Source: Flavobacteriales bacterium TMED123 | GTDB lineage: Bacteria; Bacteroidota; Bacteroidia; Flavobacteriales; BACL11 | DNA length: 64,000 nucleotides | Assembly: GCA_002170165.1 (NCBI GenBank) | Contig: NHFY01000013.1 | Span: forward strand, 1 to 64,000 | Direction: 5' to 3' | In this document: positions 26,344-35,311 of the stretch, one piece after another | Layout: the number at the start of each line of letters is the position of its first letter | Numbering within the stretch: the stretch's first letter is position 1 | Notes under the pieces: model-generated | Database searches by the model: none | The model's input: the letters and a program-made list of their open reading frames with translations, nothing else | Told to the model about the DNA's origin: nothing | Position numbers and translations under genes: made by a program

Positions 26344-27309
26344 ATGAAAAATATAGCCATTATAACGGGAGGAAATTCAGCAGAATATGAAATTTCATTG
26401 CAAAGTGCTAAAGTTGTAAAAGCAAATCTTTGTAAAGAAAAATACAATGGTATAATCGTTCATATTAAAGACGATAAATGGGAAGCATTAATTGAAAAAG
26501 AAAGTATTGAAATAAATAAGTTTGATTTTTCTTTTTCTAAAGGAGAAAAAAAAATTTGTTTTGACCTAGTATTTATGGCATTACATGGCGCTCCAGCTGA
26601 AAATGGAGAATTACAAATAAAATTAGATGCGATAGGCATTCCTTATAGTTGTTGTGGAGCAATAGAATCCGCAATTACTTTCAATAAATTCAAATGCAAT
26701 GAGTATGCAAAAAAGTTAGGCTTTCAATGTGCCGAATCTTATTTTTACAGAAAAGGAGAAAAAATAATTACAGAAAAAATATTGCAAAAAGTTGGTTTAC
26801 CTTGTTTTGTAAAACCAAATGCAGCTGGTTCTAGTTTTGGTATCTCTAAAGTTGAAAAAAAAGAAGAATTAAAAAATGCCATTCATATTGCATTGGAACA
26901 TGACAATGAGGTGCTTATTGAGCAATTTATTAAAGGAACTGAGGTGAGTTGTGGTATTTTTACGCATAGTAAAGTAGAGGTTTTTGCACCAACGGAAATT
27001 GTTAGTTATAATAATTTTTTTGATTTTGAAGCAAAATACAAAGGGCTTTCTGATGAAATTACTCCTGCAAGAATACCAGAAATAGAAAGCAGAAAAGTAC
27101 AAGAAATAACTAAAAATATATATCAAAAAATGGGACTTAAAGGGATTGTTCGGATTGACTTTATAATCATGAAAACAATACCTTATCTTATTGAAATCAA
27201 TACCATCCCTGGATTATCTACTGAAAGCATTATCCCTAAACAAGCAAAACAGGCTGGATATAAACTCTCAGAACTTTTTGAACTTACTATTGAAAACACA
27301 ATGAATTAA
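26344..27309 (+). CDS. ddl: D-alanine--D-alanine ligase
   Basis: A 321-aa cytoplasmic ATP-grasp enzyme that makes the D-Ala-D-Ala dipeptide for peptidoglycan. Motifs: GGNSAEYEISLQSAK at the N-terminus, ALHGAPAENGELQ, FVKPNAAGSSFGISKV, and the metal-binding YLIEINTIPGLSTESIIPKQA near the C-terminus. In place of the usual HGxxGEDG the sequence reads HGAPAENG, a variant I associate with Bacteroidota enzymes. The ATG at 26344 is supported by a -7 box just upstream. It is followed after 33 bases by a SPOR-domain membrane protein gene. Confidence 0.95.
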   Translation: MKNIAIITGGNSAEYEISLQSAKVVKANLCKEKYNGIIVHIKDDKWEALIEKESIEINKFDFSFSKGEKKICFDLVFMALHGAPAENGELQIKLDAIGIPYSCCGAIESAITFNKFKCNEYAKKLGFQCAESYFYRKGEKIITEKILQKVGLPCFVKPNAAGSSFGISKVEKKEELKNAIHIALEHDNEVLIEQFIKGTEVSCGIFTHSKVEVFAPTEIVSYNNFFDFEAKYKGLSDEITPARIPEIESRKVQEITKNIYQKMGLKGIVRIDFIIMKTIPYLIEINTIPGLSTESIIPKQAKQAGYKLSELFELTIENTMN

Positions 27310-27342
27310 TAATATATTTACAAGCTCAAAAAAAGACACAAA

Positions 27343-27948
27343 ATGGAAAACTATGATAATGAACAAAGGTTAAGAATTTTACAAGAAAGATTAGGGCAAA
27401 TCAAAAGCAAACAAGAGGGAGAAAGAGAACAACCAAAAGTTGAAAATACTCCTCCTTACCCTACTTACAATCCTAAAGCCACACAAAGTTCGGATGAAGA
27501 TGTTGTGCCAGAACAAATAGAAACTGAGAAAAAATCTTCTTCATCTGCTTGGAAAAAAATTATTACCCTCTTTCTTATTGGAGGTTTAGCATATAGCGGG
27601 TATTACTTTTACGAAAATTTTGACTTTTCCTCATTAACTTTAGAAACTACTAATACTAAAGAGCCAGTAGTTGAAGAAAATATTGTAGCAGCTCTACAGT
27701 ATACTCTTGATTTTGGAGAAGCTAAACACCTTATTCTTTTATCATCATTTGACAATGAAGATGCAGCAAGAATGTTTGCAGATGAAAAAGCCAATTCAGG
27801 TTATGATGCTAGTTATTTCTTTTTGCCTGCAGTGTCAAATTCCAATAAAACCACTTATCAAGTATATCTAGGCCCCTATTTCTCCGAATCTGAAGCAAAG
27901 CAGTGGGCAAACACATTAGAGATTGAATCTGAAATTCTGAACTTATAG
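27343..27948 (+). CDS. SPOR-domain inner-membrane protein
   Basis: A 201-aa bitopic protein. Residues 1-68 are a charged cytoplasmic stretch, about 69-90 are a membrane helix (KKIITLFLIGGLAYSGYYFY), and about 120-201 form a SPOR-like peptidoglycan-binding domain (LDFGEAKHLILLSSFDNEDAARMFADE ... YQVYLGPYFSESEAKQWANTL). This matches the design of DamX/FtsN-like division-associated SPOR proteins, and the position behind ddl supports a cell-wall role. It ends before a strong terminator. Confidence 0.75.
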   Translation: MENYDNEQRLRILQERLGQIKSKQEGEREQPKVENTPPYPTYNPKATQSSDEDVVPEQIETEKKSSSSAWKKIITLFLIGGLAYSGYYFYENFDFSSLTLETTNTKEPVVEENIVAALQYTLDFGEAKHLILLSSFDNEDAARMFADEKANSGYDASYFFLPAVSNSNKTTYQVYLGPYFSESEAKQWANTLEIESEILNL

Positions 27949-27985
27949 TATCAGTAAAACTAGCCTATAAGAATTCAATAATAAA

Positions 27986-28015
27986 AAAGCCCACCAATTT
28001 GTGGGCTTTTTATTT
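27986..28015. terminator. Bidirectional terminator
   Basis: AAAGCCCAC (27986-27994) pairs with GTGGGCTTT (28001-28009) around a 6-base loop and is followed by a T-rich tract. The matching A run on the other side lets it serve both the SPOR gene and the convergent lpdA. Confidence 0.88.
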
Positions 28016-28034
28016 TTCAACCAGTTACTAGCAA

Positions 28035-29420
28035 CTATATATGTATCACTTCATCATAAGCATCAGCCACAGCTTCCATTACAGCTTCACTCATAGTTGG
28101 GTGAGGGTGAACTGCTTTTAATATTTCGTGCCCTGTAGTTTCTAATTTACGTGCAACAACAGCTTCAGCAATCATTTCTGTTACATTATACCCTATCATA
28201 TGACAGCCTAACCATTCGCCATATTTAGCGTCAAATACCACTTTTACAAAACCATCTTTGTGCCCTGCGGCAGAAGCTTTTCCAGAAGCACTAAAAGGAA
28301 ACTTCCCTACTTTCACTTCATAACCCGCCTGTTTAGCAGCTTCTTCTGTCATACCAACTGAAGCAATCTCAGGAGCGCAATAGGTACATCCCGGAATGTT
28401 TCCGTAATCAATAGGTTCAGGATCGTGACCTGCTATTTTTTCCACACAAATAATACCTTCAGCAGAAGCGACATGGGCAAGTGCTTGTGTTGGCAATACA
28501 TCTCCAATGGCATGTACTCCAGGTATATTAGTGCGATAAAAATCATCAACTATAATTTTACCGCTATCGGTTTTAATACCTACTTCCTCCAATCCTATAT
28601 TCTCAATATTCGCCTGAATACCTACAGCGGAAAGCACCATATCACATTCAATCGTTTCTACTCCTTTTTTAGTTTTAACAAGTACCTTGCAGCCACTTCC
28701 TTTGGTGTCCACACTTTCTACAGAAGCATTTGTCATCACTTTAATACCTGATTTTTTGAAAGATCTTTGTAATTGCTTAGATACATCTGCATCTTCAACA
28801 GGAACAATGTTAGGCATATATTCCACAACCGTTACTTCTACTCCCATGGCATTATAAAAGTATGCAAACTCTACTCCTATTGCTCCAGAGCCAACAATCA
28901 CCATTTTCTTAGGTGCAACTCCTAGAGAAAGTGCCGCTCTATAACCAATTACTTTTTTACCATCTTGTGGAAGATTTGGCAATTCTCTACTTCTTGCTCC
29001 TGTTGCGATAATGGTATGTTTTGCAACATATTCTGTAGTTTTTCCATCTTCTGTTACGGCTACTTTCCCCCCTTTCACTACTTTCCCACAACCATTTATT
29101 ACCTCAATCTTATTCTTTTTCATTAGATAAGCAATTCCATTACTCATTCCATTTGCTACATCTCTACTCCTTTCAATAATAGCTGAAAAATCTGCATTGG
29201 CATCTTTTATACTAATTCCAAAATCTGAAGCGTGATTGATATAATCGAATACTTGAGCAGATTTTAAAAGTGCTTTGGTTGGGATACAACCCCAATTCAG
29301 ACAAACACCTCCTAAACTTTCTTTTTCCACTATAGCTGTTTTTAGCCCCAATTGGGATGCTCGGATAGCCGTTACATATCCTCCAGGACCGCTACCGATT
29401 ACAATTAAATCATAGTTCAT
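28035..29420 (-). CDS. lpdA: Dihydrolipoyl dehydrogenase (E3)
   Basis: A 461-aa cytoplasmic FAD enzyme that reoxidises dihydrolipoamide in 2-oxoacid dehydrogenase complexes with NAD+. The N-terminal GSGPGGYVTAIRA binds FAD; the redox disulfide is Cys40 and Cys45 in GGVCLNWGCIPTKALL; GSGAIGVEFAYFY binds NAD; and the C-terminal HPHPTMSEAVMEA holds the catalytic His-Glu pair. A partial E2 gene is present at the far right of the window but is not linked. It is the second gene of a minus-strand pair with a GT9 glycosyltransferase, 1 base apart. Confidence 0.96.
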   Translation of the reverse strand: MNYDLIVIGSGPGGYVTAIRASQLGLKTAIVEKESLGGVCLNWGCIPTKALLKSAQVFDYINHASDFGISIKDANADFSAIIERSRDVANGMSNGIAYLMKKNKIEVINGCGKVVKGGKVAVTEDGKTTEYVAKHTIIATGARSRELPNLPQDGKKVIGYRAALSLGVAPKKMVIVGSGAIGVEFAYFYNAMGVEVTVVEYMPNIVPVEDADVSKQLQRSFKKSGIKVMTNASVESVDTKGSGCKVLVKTKKGVETIECDMVLSAVGIQANIENIGLEEVGIKTDSGKIIVDDFYRTNIPGVHAIGDVLPTQALAHVASAEGIICVEKIAGHDPEPIDYGNIPGCTYCAPEIASVGMTEEAAKQAGYEVKVGKFPFSASGKASAAGHKDGFVKVVFDAKYGEWLGCHMIGYNVTEMIAEAVVARKLETTGHEILKAVHPHPTMSEAVMEAVADAYDEVIHI

Positions 29421-29421
29421 A

Positions 29422-30645
29422 TTAACTCTTTTTTAGGTTCTTGTTTAGTTGTGCAATATTACTCAAAACATCTTGTACTGATATGTCGTACATGCAACTT
29501 TTTTCTCTTTTGCAGCTATTCCCAAAATAACAATCGCAACCACTAGTAGGTTCTATAATTAGACCTCTACCATACAATTCAAATTCATATACATTAAAAA
29601 TATTATGAAAAAGCATTAACTGCTTTTTGAGCGCTAAAGCAATATGCATCATCATACTAACAGGGGTAATGATAATGTCTGTGCTATTTGCAAGCGCAAT
29701 AAACTGTTCTAAAGGAAAAGTTCCTAGATAAGTTGCATTGGTTTCTGATTGATAATAGCTGTTCATTTCATCTTCATCAGGCCCTCCCATAAGTAAGCAG
29801 AAATAGCCTGACTTTTCTAATTCAATTATTAACGATATCCAATATTCTCGAGGCCAAAGACGCGTTTTCCACCTCAATCCGCAACCGGTATTAAGCCCTA
29901 TTATGGTTTTTCCATTTGCTAAGGCTTTTATTTTTTCATACCACTGCTTACTTAAATCCTCATTTAAATTGATTTGGTATTCTTCCAAATTAAAATCAAA
30001 ATGACAGATTTCAAAGATTTCTTCTAAATAATTTTTGGTGTTCTTTTTTGAAATATGATCAAAAAAACCAGTAATTAATTTGTGTTCTGCCTTTGCTGTA
30101 GCAATGTTGATATGCCCATCTTTCCAATTGAAACCAAATTTTTTATTGGCATTAACTGTTGAAAGCAAGATACAAGCTTCTTTGTCTTTGTCAAGGTTAA
30201 TGGCAATATCAAATTGCTGATTTGAAATATAAGCCACAGAAGATGCATCCCATTTAAAAATTAAATCCACATCATTTTTTGGGACAACTTGAGGGCTCAG
30301 TGTCACCCAAGTAAAATGACAATCTCCATATTGCTTCCTAAACTTCTCGAGTAGTGGAGTTGTTCGGATAACATCACCAATGGCGCCTAATTTAATAAAT
30401 AGGATTTTTATTTTTTCCGTTTGTATATTAGCATTTTCTTTATGAGCAGCGGTTTCCTGTGAAAAATCACATATCTTATAAATCGCATCCAAGCAGGATT
30501 GTTTACTGTCCAAATGAATAATAGCATCAGCATCATATTCATAATGCGAACAATTATCGCATTGTACATCATGCAATTTATTAGGCTTGCAAGGAATATG
30601 ACCCTGAAAATGACTACAGTCGTATTTTACTTCTTCTTTTCTCAT
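29422..30645 (-). CDS. Glycosyltransferase family 9 with N-terminal cysteine cluster
   Basis: A 407-aa enzyme related to the ADP-heptose:LPS heptosyltransferases (GT9). The catalytic region starts near residue 80 with IKILFIKLGAIGDVIRTTPLLEKFR and later has TIIGLNTGCGLRWKTRLWP, LLMGGPDEDEM and a TPVSMMMHIALALKK motif that closely matches family nucleotide-sugar sites. An unusual N-terminal segment holds Cys10, Cys19, Cys29 and Cys32, and the C-terminus has more cysteines (SGCDCYFGNSCKREKSC). I chose the ATG at 30645; a GTG two codons upstream is possible. Probably adds a sugar to LPS core or another glycan; the substrate is unknown. Confidence 0.85.
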   Translation of the reverse strand: MRKEEVKYDCSHFQGHIPCKPNKLHDVQCDNCSHYEYDADAIIHLDSKQSCLDAIYKICDFSQETAAHKENANIQTEKIKILFIKLGAIGDVIRTTPLLEKFRKQYGDCHFTWVTLSPQVVPKNDVDLIFKWDASSVAYISNQQFDIAINLDKDKEACILLSTVNANKKFGFNWKDGHINIATAKAEHKLITGFFDHISKKNTKNYLEEIFEICHFDFNLEEYQINLNEDLSKQWYEKIKALANGKTIIGLNTGCGLRWKTRLWPREYWISLIIELEKSGYFCLLMGGPDEDEMNSYYQSETNATYLGTFPLEQFIALANSTDIIITPVSMMMHIALALKKQLMLFHNIFNVYEFELYGRGLIIEPTSGCDCYFGNSCKREKSCMYDISVQDVLSNIAQLNKNLKKS

Positions 30646-30665
30646 CTTCACTTTTAGGTTAGTCG

Positions 30666-30673
30666 CAAATGTA
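30666..30673 (-). promoter_or_regulatory. -7 box for the GT9-lpdA operon
   Basis: On the minus strand TACATTTG fits TAnnTTTG. Sixteen bases upstream is TTTG (CAAA on plus, 30690-30693), slightly shorter than the usual -33 spacing. Confidence 0.5.
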
Positions 30674-30722
30674 AAAAATTTATACCATCCAAATTTTGAA
30701 ACTAACTACTTAAAAATAAGTG

Positions 30723-30730
30723 TATTTTTG
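30723..30730 (+). promoter_or_regulatory. -7 box for the M61 peptidase operon
   Basis: TATTTTTG fits TAnnTTTG and ends 17 bases before the ATG at 30748. The nearest TTTG (30695-30698) is 24 bases upstream. Confidence 0.4.
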
Positions 30731-30747
30731 TTTTTTTATTTATTAGC

Positions 30748-32454
30748 ATGATTCGGTATAATATTTCATATAAAAATCCACACAGACACTATGTTGATTT
30801 TCAATTAACAACAAGTACAAATGGCAAGGATAAAATGCAGTTCCAACTTTCTGCTTGGAGGCCTGGCAGGTACGAGTTAGCGAATTTTTCTCAGAACATT
30901 CAGAAGTGGGGAGCTTTTGACGAAAACAATAATCCACTTTCTTTTAAAAAAATTACCAAAGATTTATGGGAAGTAGATACAGAAGGAATTGAGGAAATTA
31001 CTATTGTGTATAATTTTTATGCCAATCAGCTAGATGCGGGAGCTTGTTATTTAGATGAACAACAACTCTATTTAAATCCTGTACATTGTATGTTCTACAT
31101 TGCAGGTAGAATGGAAGAAGATTATATTCTAGATTTAGATCTCCCTAAAAGTTATAAGATTGCTACTTCCATGAAAAAAGAAGGAAAAACTTTAAAGGTA
31201 AAAGGCTATGAGTTACTAGCGGAATCTCCAATAATTTGTTCGGATAGTTTACAACATGATAGTTATTATGTGGATGGAATACCCTTTCATTTATGGTTTC
31301 AAGGACCGTGTAAGCCAGATTGGGAAAAATTAAAAAAAGATTTTACATCTTTTACCAAAAGTCAGATACAACATTTTGGAGACTTTCCCGTAGATGAATA
31401 TCACTTTTTGTTTCAGATTACCCCTTACAGAAGTTATCATGGAGTGGAACATACTAAAAATACAGTATTGCTTTTAGGTCCTGGAGAGGAGATAATGAAC
31501 AAAAGGTATGAGGATTTATTGGGAGTTTGCTCACATGAATTGTACCATACTTGGAATATAAAAGCAATTCGTCCAGAAGAAATGTATCCTTATGATTATA
31601 CAAAGGAAAATTATTTTAGAACAGGATTTGTAGCGGAAGGAGTTACAACGTATATGGGAGATTTGATGTTGTATAATTCTGGTGTTTTTAATTGGAAAGA
31701 ATTTTCTAAAACACAAAATCAGAATTTAGAAAGACATCTTACCAACTATGGAAGATATAATTTATCGGTAGCTGATAGTGGTTTTGATAATTGGCTGGAT
31801 GGTTATAAATTAGGTGCTCCAGATAGGAAAACATCTATTTATCCAGATGGAGCACTTTGTATGCTTATGATAGATTTAGAAATTATCCAAAACACTAATG
31901 GTAAAGAGAGTCTACATTCGGTAATGAAAGAGCTATATGATGATTTTGCTTTAAAAAGGAAAGGATATTCAGAAGATGATTTCAGAAATACTTGTGTTAA
32001 GTTTGGGGGATTGAAAGTTGCCGAAATATTTGAAAACCATATTTATGGAACAGAGGATTACATTCCTACATTAAAATCTGCTATGAAAACTGTGGGAATT
32101 GAGTTAAAAGAAAAGAAAAATCCAAATCTTTCAGCTCAGTATTTTGGATTTGTGGCTGTGAAAGAAAACGGGAAAGTTATCATTAAAAAAGTAGAGCCAA
32201 ATTCTGAAACGGATAGAAATGGAATTGCTCCAGAGGACGAGATAACAAAAGTAAATGGAAAAGAAATAGAAGGAAAATTATCGGATATTTTAAAATCGTG
32301 TAATGATGAGGTTACATTTACCATCAAAAAGAAATTTTCTGAAAAAGAGGAGATCTTAAAGATCAAGAATTATTATTCATTATTAGAATTAGAAAAGAAA
32401 GATAATGCTACAGATGATCAATTAACTTTAAGAAAAGTTTGGTGTAATAATTAA
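30748..32454 (+). CDS. M61 family metallopeptidase with PDZ domain
   Basis: A 568-aa protease related to glycyl aminopeptidases. The N-terminal half is a beta domain (SYKNPHRHYVDFQL); the zinc site is HELYHTWN, with His263, Glu264 and His267, followed by IKAIRPEEM and the downstream GFVAEGVTTYMGDLML helix carrying the third ligand. About 470-545 is a PDZ domain (YFGFVAV...VEPNSETDRNGIAPEDEITKVNGKEI). No signal peptide is evident, so it may be cytoplasmic. It is the first gene of a ten-gene plus-strand run, and its stop directly abuts the next ATG. Confidence 0.92.
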   Translation: MIRYNISYKNPHRHYVDFQLTTSTNGKDKMQFQLSAWRPGRYELANFSQNIQKWGAFDENNNPLSFKKITKDLWEVDTEGIEEITIVYNFYANQLDAGACYLDEQQLYLNPVHCMFYIAGRMEEDYILDLDLPKSYKIATSMKKEGKTLKVKGYELLAESPIICSDSLQHDSYYVDGIPFHLWFQGPCKPDWEKLKKDFTSFTKSQIQHFGDFPVDEYHFLFQITPYRSYHGVEHTKNTVLLLGPGEEIMNKRYEDLLGVCSHELYHTWNIKAIRPEEMYPYDYTKENYFRTGFVAEGVTTYMGDLMLYNSGVFNWKEFSKTQNQNLERHLTNYGRYNLSVADSGFDNWLDGYKLGAPDRKTSIYPDGALCMLMIDLEIIQNTNGKESLHSVMKELYDDFALKRKGYSEDDFRNTCVKFGGLKVAEIFENHIYGTEDYIPTLKSAMKTVGIELKEKKNPNLSAQYFGFVAVKENGKVIIKKVEPNSETDRNGIAPEDEITKVNGKEIEGKLSDILKSCNDEVTFTIKKKFSEKEEILKIKNYYSLLELEKKDNATDDQLTLRKVWCNN

Positions 32455-32646
32455 ATGAAGACAATTGTATTAGAAAAGGATAAGAAGTATAGTATTTGCA
32501 CTTGTGGATTAAGCAAAGCACTTCCTTTTTGCGATAATACACACAGATCGTTTAACGAAAAATACAGAACCAACTACAAATCGGTAAAAATTATACCTAA
32601 TGAAAAAATTGAGTTAGAAATTTCTTCTTCTACTTGGAAAAAATGA
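32455..32646 (+). CDS. Small single-motif CDGSH-like protein
   Basis: A 63-aa protein with one iron-sulfur motif: Cys15, Cys17, Cys26 and His30 in CTCGLSKALPFCDNTH. The usual CDGSH core is CDNTH here, with the Gly and Ser changed, though the three Cys and one His that bind a [2Fe-2S] cluster are kept. It is probably cytoplasmic. It starts right after the M61 stop, and its stop overlaps the hpt start (ATGA), so it belongs to the purine-salvage/obg operon. The partner is unknown. Confidence 0.85.
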   Translation: MKTIVLEKDKKYSICTCGLSKALPFCDNTHRSFNEKYRTNYKSVKIIPNEKIELEISSSTWKK

Positions 32647-33179
32647 ATGAGATAACTTTACATAATAAAACATTTGAGATTTTTATTTCCGATCAAGAAA
32701 TAAAAAAGATTTTAGATGATATCGCATCAAAAATAAATACTTCAGAAATTAAGAATCCACTGTTTATTGCTGTATTAAATGGTTCTTTTTTGTTTGCTGC
32801 TGATCTGATGAGAAAGATAACAATTCCTAATTCTGAAATCTCTTTTATTAAACTTGCCTCTTATGAAGGTACAGAAAGTACAGGAAAAGTAAATGAGTTA
32901 ATTGGTCTTAATCAAGATGTAAAAGGGAGAAATCTTATCATAATAGAAGATATTGTAGATACAGGAAATACATTAGAAAAAATAGTAGAACTTTTTAATG
33001 AGGAAGGGGTTCAATCGTTAAAAATAGCCACCTTATTGTATAAAGAAGAAGCCTACACAAAGAATATCGTCATAGATTTTATTGGTAAAAATATTCCAAA
33101 TAAATTTGTAGTAGGATATGGATTGGATTATGACGAAATTGGCCGTAATTTGCCGAATATTTATAAATTAAAAAACTAA
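32643..33179 (+). CDS. hpt: Hypoxanthine phosphoribosyltransferase
   Basis: A 178-aa cytoplasmic purine-salvage enzyme that joins hypoxanthine or guanine to PRPP to give IMP or GMP. The PRPP-binding loop is IIIEDIVDTGNTLE; other family stretches are FIAVLNGSFLFAADLMRKI, SYEGTESTGKV and KFVVGYGLDYDE. I chose the ATG at 32643 because it gives the ATGA overlap with the CDGSH gene; an ATG three codons earlier is possible. adk follows after 6 bases, an order common in Bacteroidota. Confidence 0.94.
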   Translation: MNEITLHNKTFEIFISDQEIKKILDDIASKINTSEIKNPLFIAVLNGSFLFAADLMRKITIPNSEISFIKLASYEGTESTGKVNELIGLNQDVKGRNLIIIEDIVDTGNTLEKIVELFNEEGVQSLKIATLLYKEEAYTKNIVIDFIGKNIPNKFVVGYGLDYDEIGRNLPNIYKLKN

Positions 33180-33185
33180 ATAAAC

Positions 33186-33758
33186 ATGTTAAACTTAGTA
33201 TTATTTGGCCCTCCAGGTGCCGGAAAAGGAACTCAATCCAACTTATTAATTAACAAATATAATTTAGTGCATCTTTCAACAGGAGATATTTTAAGGAGTG
33301 AGATTGCAGTAGGAACTGCTTTAGGATTAGAAGCAAAAACACTTATGGATAGAGGAGATTTAGTGCCTGATGAAGTAGTGATTTGTATGATTTCTTCTAA
33401 ATTAGATAACAACGCTGATGCAAATGGTTTTGTTTTTGATGGCTTTCCCAGAACAACTGCACAAGCAGAAGCTTTAGATGCGCTTTTAGTAGACAAAGGC
33501 ACCTCTATTTCTGCAATGCTTTCTTTAAAGGTAGAAGATAAAGAATTAATCAAACGATTATTAGAAAGAGGAAAGGATTCTGGAAGAGCAGACGACCAAA
33601 ATGAAAGGATTATTTCCAACAGAATAAACGAATACAATAATAAAACTGCACCACTTAAGGCTTATTATCATGCGCAAAATAAGTTAAGCGAAATTGAAGG
33701 TGTAGGTTCTATTACGGAAATTGCTAAAAAATTAAATACAGTTATTGACACACTCTAA
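33186..33758 (+). CDS. adk: Adenylate kinase
   Basis: A 190-aa cytoplasmic enzyme that interconverts AMP and ATP with two ADP. The P-loop is GPPGAGKGTQ at 7-16; the STGDILR AMP-binding helix and VFDGFPRT follow. The LID is the short type (LLERGKDSGRADDQ) without the zinc-binding insertion, which explains the length of 190 rather than about 215. It lies between hpt (6 bases) and obg (no gap), matching a conserved hpt-adk-obg order. Confidence 0.97.
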   Translation: MLNLVLFGPPGAGKGTQSNLLINKYNLVHLSTGDILRSEIAVGTALGLEAKTLMDRGDLVPDEVVICMISSKLDNNADANGFVFDGFPRTTAQAEALDALLVDKGTSISAMLSLKVEDKELIKRLLERGKDSGRADDQNERIISNRINEYNNKTAPLKAYYHAQNKLSEIEGVGSITEIAKKLNTVIDTL

Positions 33759-34757
33759 ATGAAAGTAAAAAACTCCAACTTTGTAGATTATGTAAAAATC
33801 TTTTGCCGATCTGGAAAAGGAGGACCTGGATCTGCCCATTTTTTAAGAGATAGAACAACCGCTAAAGGCGGCCCTGATGGTGGAGATGGTGGAACTGGCG
33901 GACACATCATACTGAAAGGTAATGAGCAAATGTGGACTTTGCTTCACCTAAAGTATCAAAAGCACATTTTTGCAGAGCATGGTGGTGGTGGAAGTGGAAA
34001 TCATAAACACGGAAAAGATGGTTTAAGCCAGATAATAGAAGTGCCACTTGGGACTGTTGTAAAAGATGCAGAAACAGGAAAGCTGCTTTTTGAAATCACA
34101 ACTCATGATGAAGAATTTGTAATGGTGCAAGGCGGTATGGGCGGTAGAGGAAACTCGCATTTCAAATCCTCAACCAATCAGGCACCAAGATACGCTCAGC
34201 CAGGTATTGACAGCAAAGAAGGCTGGTATATTTTGGAGTTAAAGGTACTGGCAGATGTAGGTTTGGTAGGATTTCCAAATGCAGGAAAATCCACTTTGCT
34301 TTCGGTAGTTTCGGCAGCTAAACCAGAAATTGCCAATTATCCTTTTACCACATTAGTACCGAATTTGGGCATTGTTTCTTATCATAACCATAAATCATTT
34401 ATCATGGCAGATATTCCCGGAATTATAGAGGGAGCTGCAGAAGGGAAAGGTTTGGGATTAAGATTTTTAAGACATATTGAAAGAAATTCCACCTTGCTTT
34501 TTATGGTTCCTGCAGATGCAACTGATATTAAGAAGGAATACGAAATTCTACTTGGAGAATTGAAAAAATACAATCCAGAATTGTTGGATAAAGACAGGAT
34601 TTTAGGAATTTCAAAATCTGACATGTTAGATGAAGAGTTAAAAACTGAAATTGCTAAAGAGTTGCCAGAAGATTTACCTTGCCTTTTTATTTCTTCTGTA
34701 GCTCAACAAGGTCTTACAGAATTGAAAGATTTAATCTGGACAAAACTAAATAAGTAA
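33759..34757 (+). CDS. obg: GTPase Obg (50S ribosome assembly)
   Basis: A 332-aa cytoplasmic GTPase that acts in late 50S assembly and stress control. The glycine-rich Obg fold occupies 1-157 ([27 protein letters not shown]). The G domain has G1 GFPNAGKST near 167-175, G3 [16 protein letters not shown], and a G4 that reads SKSD near residue 285 instead of NKxD. It lacks the C-terminal OCT domain of longer Obg proteins. It directly follows adk and overlaps the PAP2 gene by one base (TAATG). Confidence 0.96.
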   Translation: MKVKNSNFVDYVKIFCRSGKGGPGSAHFLRDRTTAKGGPDGGDGGTGGHIILKGNEQMWTLLHLKYQKHIFAEHGGGGSGNHKHGKDGLSQIIEVPLGTVVKDAETGKLLFEITTHDEEFVMVQGGMGGRGNSHFKSSTNQAPRYAQPGIDSKEGWYILELKVLADVGLVGFPNAGKSTLLSVVSAAKPEIANYPFTTLVPNLGIVSYHNHKSFIMADIPGIIEGAAEGKGLGLRFLRHIERNSTLLFMVPADATDIKKEYEILLGELKKYNPELLDKDRILGISKSDMLDEELKTEIAKELPEDLPCLFISSVAQQGLTELKDLIWTKLNK

Positions 34758-35311
34758 TGGGTGATCATAACTGCTTTGATGCTATAAATATTTTTACTTT
34801 CCATTTGATAAATGGCATGGGCTTTGATGCTGTCGATCCTGTTATGCTTCTTATTAGCAACAAATTTGTTTGGATCCCTTTGTATCTGTACATACTTTAT
34901 TTGCTTTATAAAAAAGAGAAACAGCAATTTGCATGGACACTTTTAGCCATTGTTCTGCTTATCTTTTTTTCTGATTCTGGAAGTGTTCATTTATTCAAAA
35001 ACCAATTTGAAGTGTTGCGTCCTTGCCACACACCCATTATCATGCAAGAAATGCGTTTTGTTACCGATTGTGGTGGGCGGTACGGATTCATTTCCTCTCA
35101 TGCTGCTAACAGCTTTGCTATTGCCTTTTTTGTTGCTTTGTTTCTAAGGAGCAGAAAAGTGCTTTTTTGGCTGTTTAATTGGGCAGCACTTATAGCATTT
35201 AGTCGTATTTATTTGGGAGTACACTTCCCTTATGATGTTATTGGCGGGATGTTTTGGGGGCTTTTTGTAAGTTTGCTTGCCTATAAATTGTATAGGCTAA
35301 AAGTAAAATGA
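34757..35311 (+). CDS. PAP2-family membrane phosphatase
   Basis: A 184-aa integral membrane protein with about five or six helices. The acid-phosphatase triad is clear: KNQFEVLRP (motif 1), SSHAANS (motif 2) and SRIYLGVHFPYDVIGG (motif 3) with the catalytic His residues. Such enzymes dephosphorylate undecaprenyl diphosphate or other lipid phosphates at the outer face of the inner membrane, so a role in cell-wall lipid carrier recycling is possible but not proven. Its stop overlaps the ATG of a 49-aa membrane protein (ATGA). Confidence 0.9.
   Translation: MGDHNCFDAINIFTFHLINGMGFDAVDPVMLLISNKFVWIPLYLYILYLLYKKEKQQFAWTLLAIVLLIFFSDSGSVHLFKNQFEVLRPCHTPIIMQEMRFVTDCGGRYGFISSHAANSFAIAFFVALFLRSRKVLFWLFNWAALIAFSRIYLGVHFPYDVIGGMFWGLFVSLLAYKLYRLKVK

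Noticed and set aside
30743-30937. 64-codon minus-strand frame overlapping the M61 start
   Set aside because: It is opposite a clear peptidase N-terminus and would overlap the divergent promoter region.
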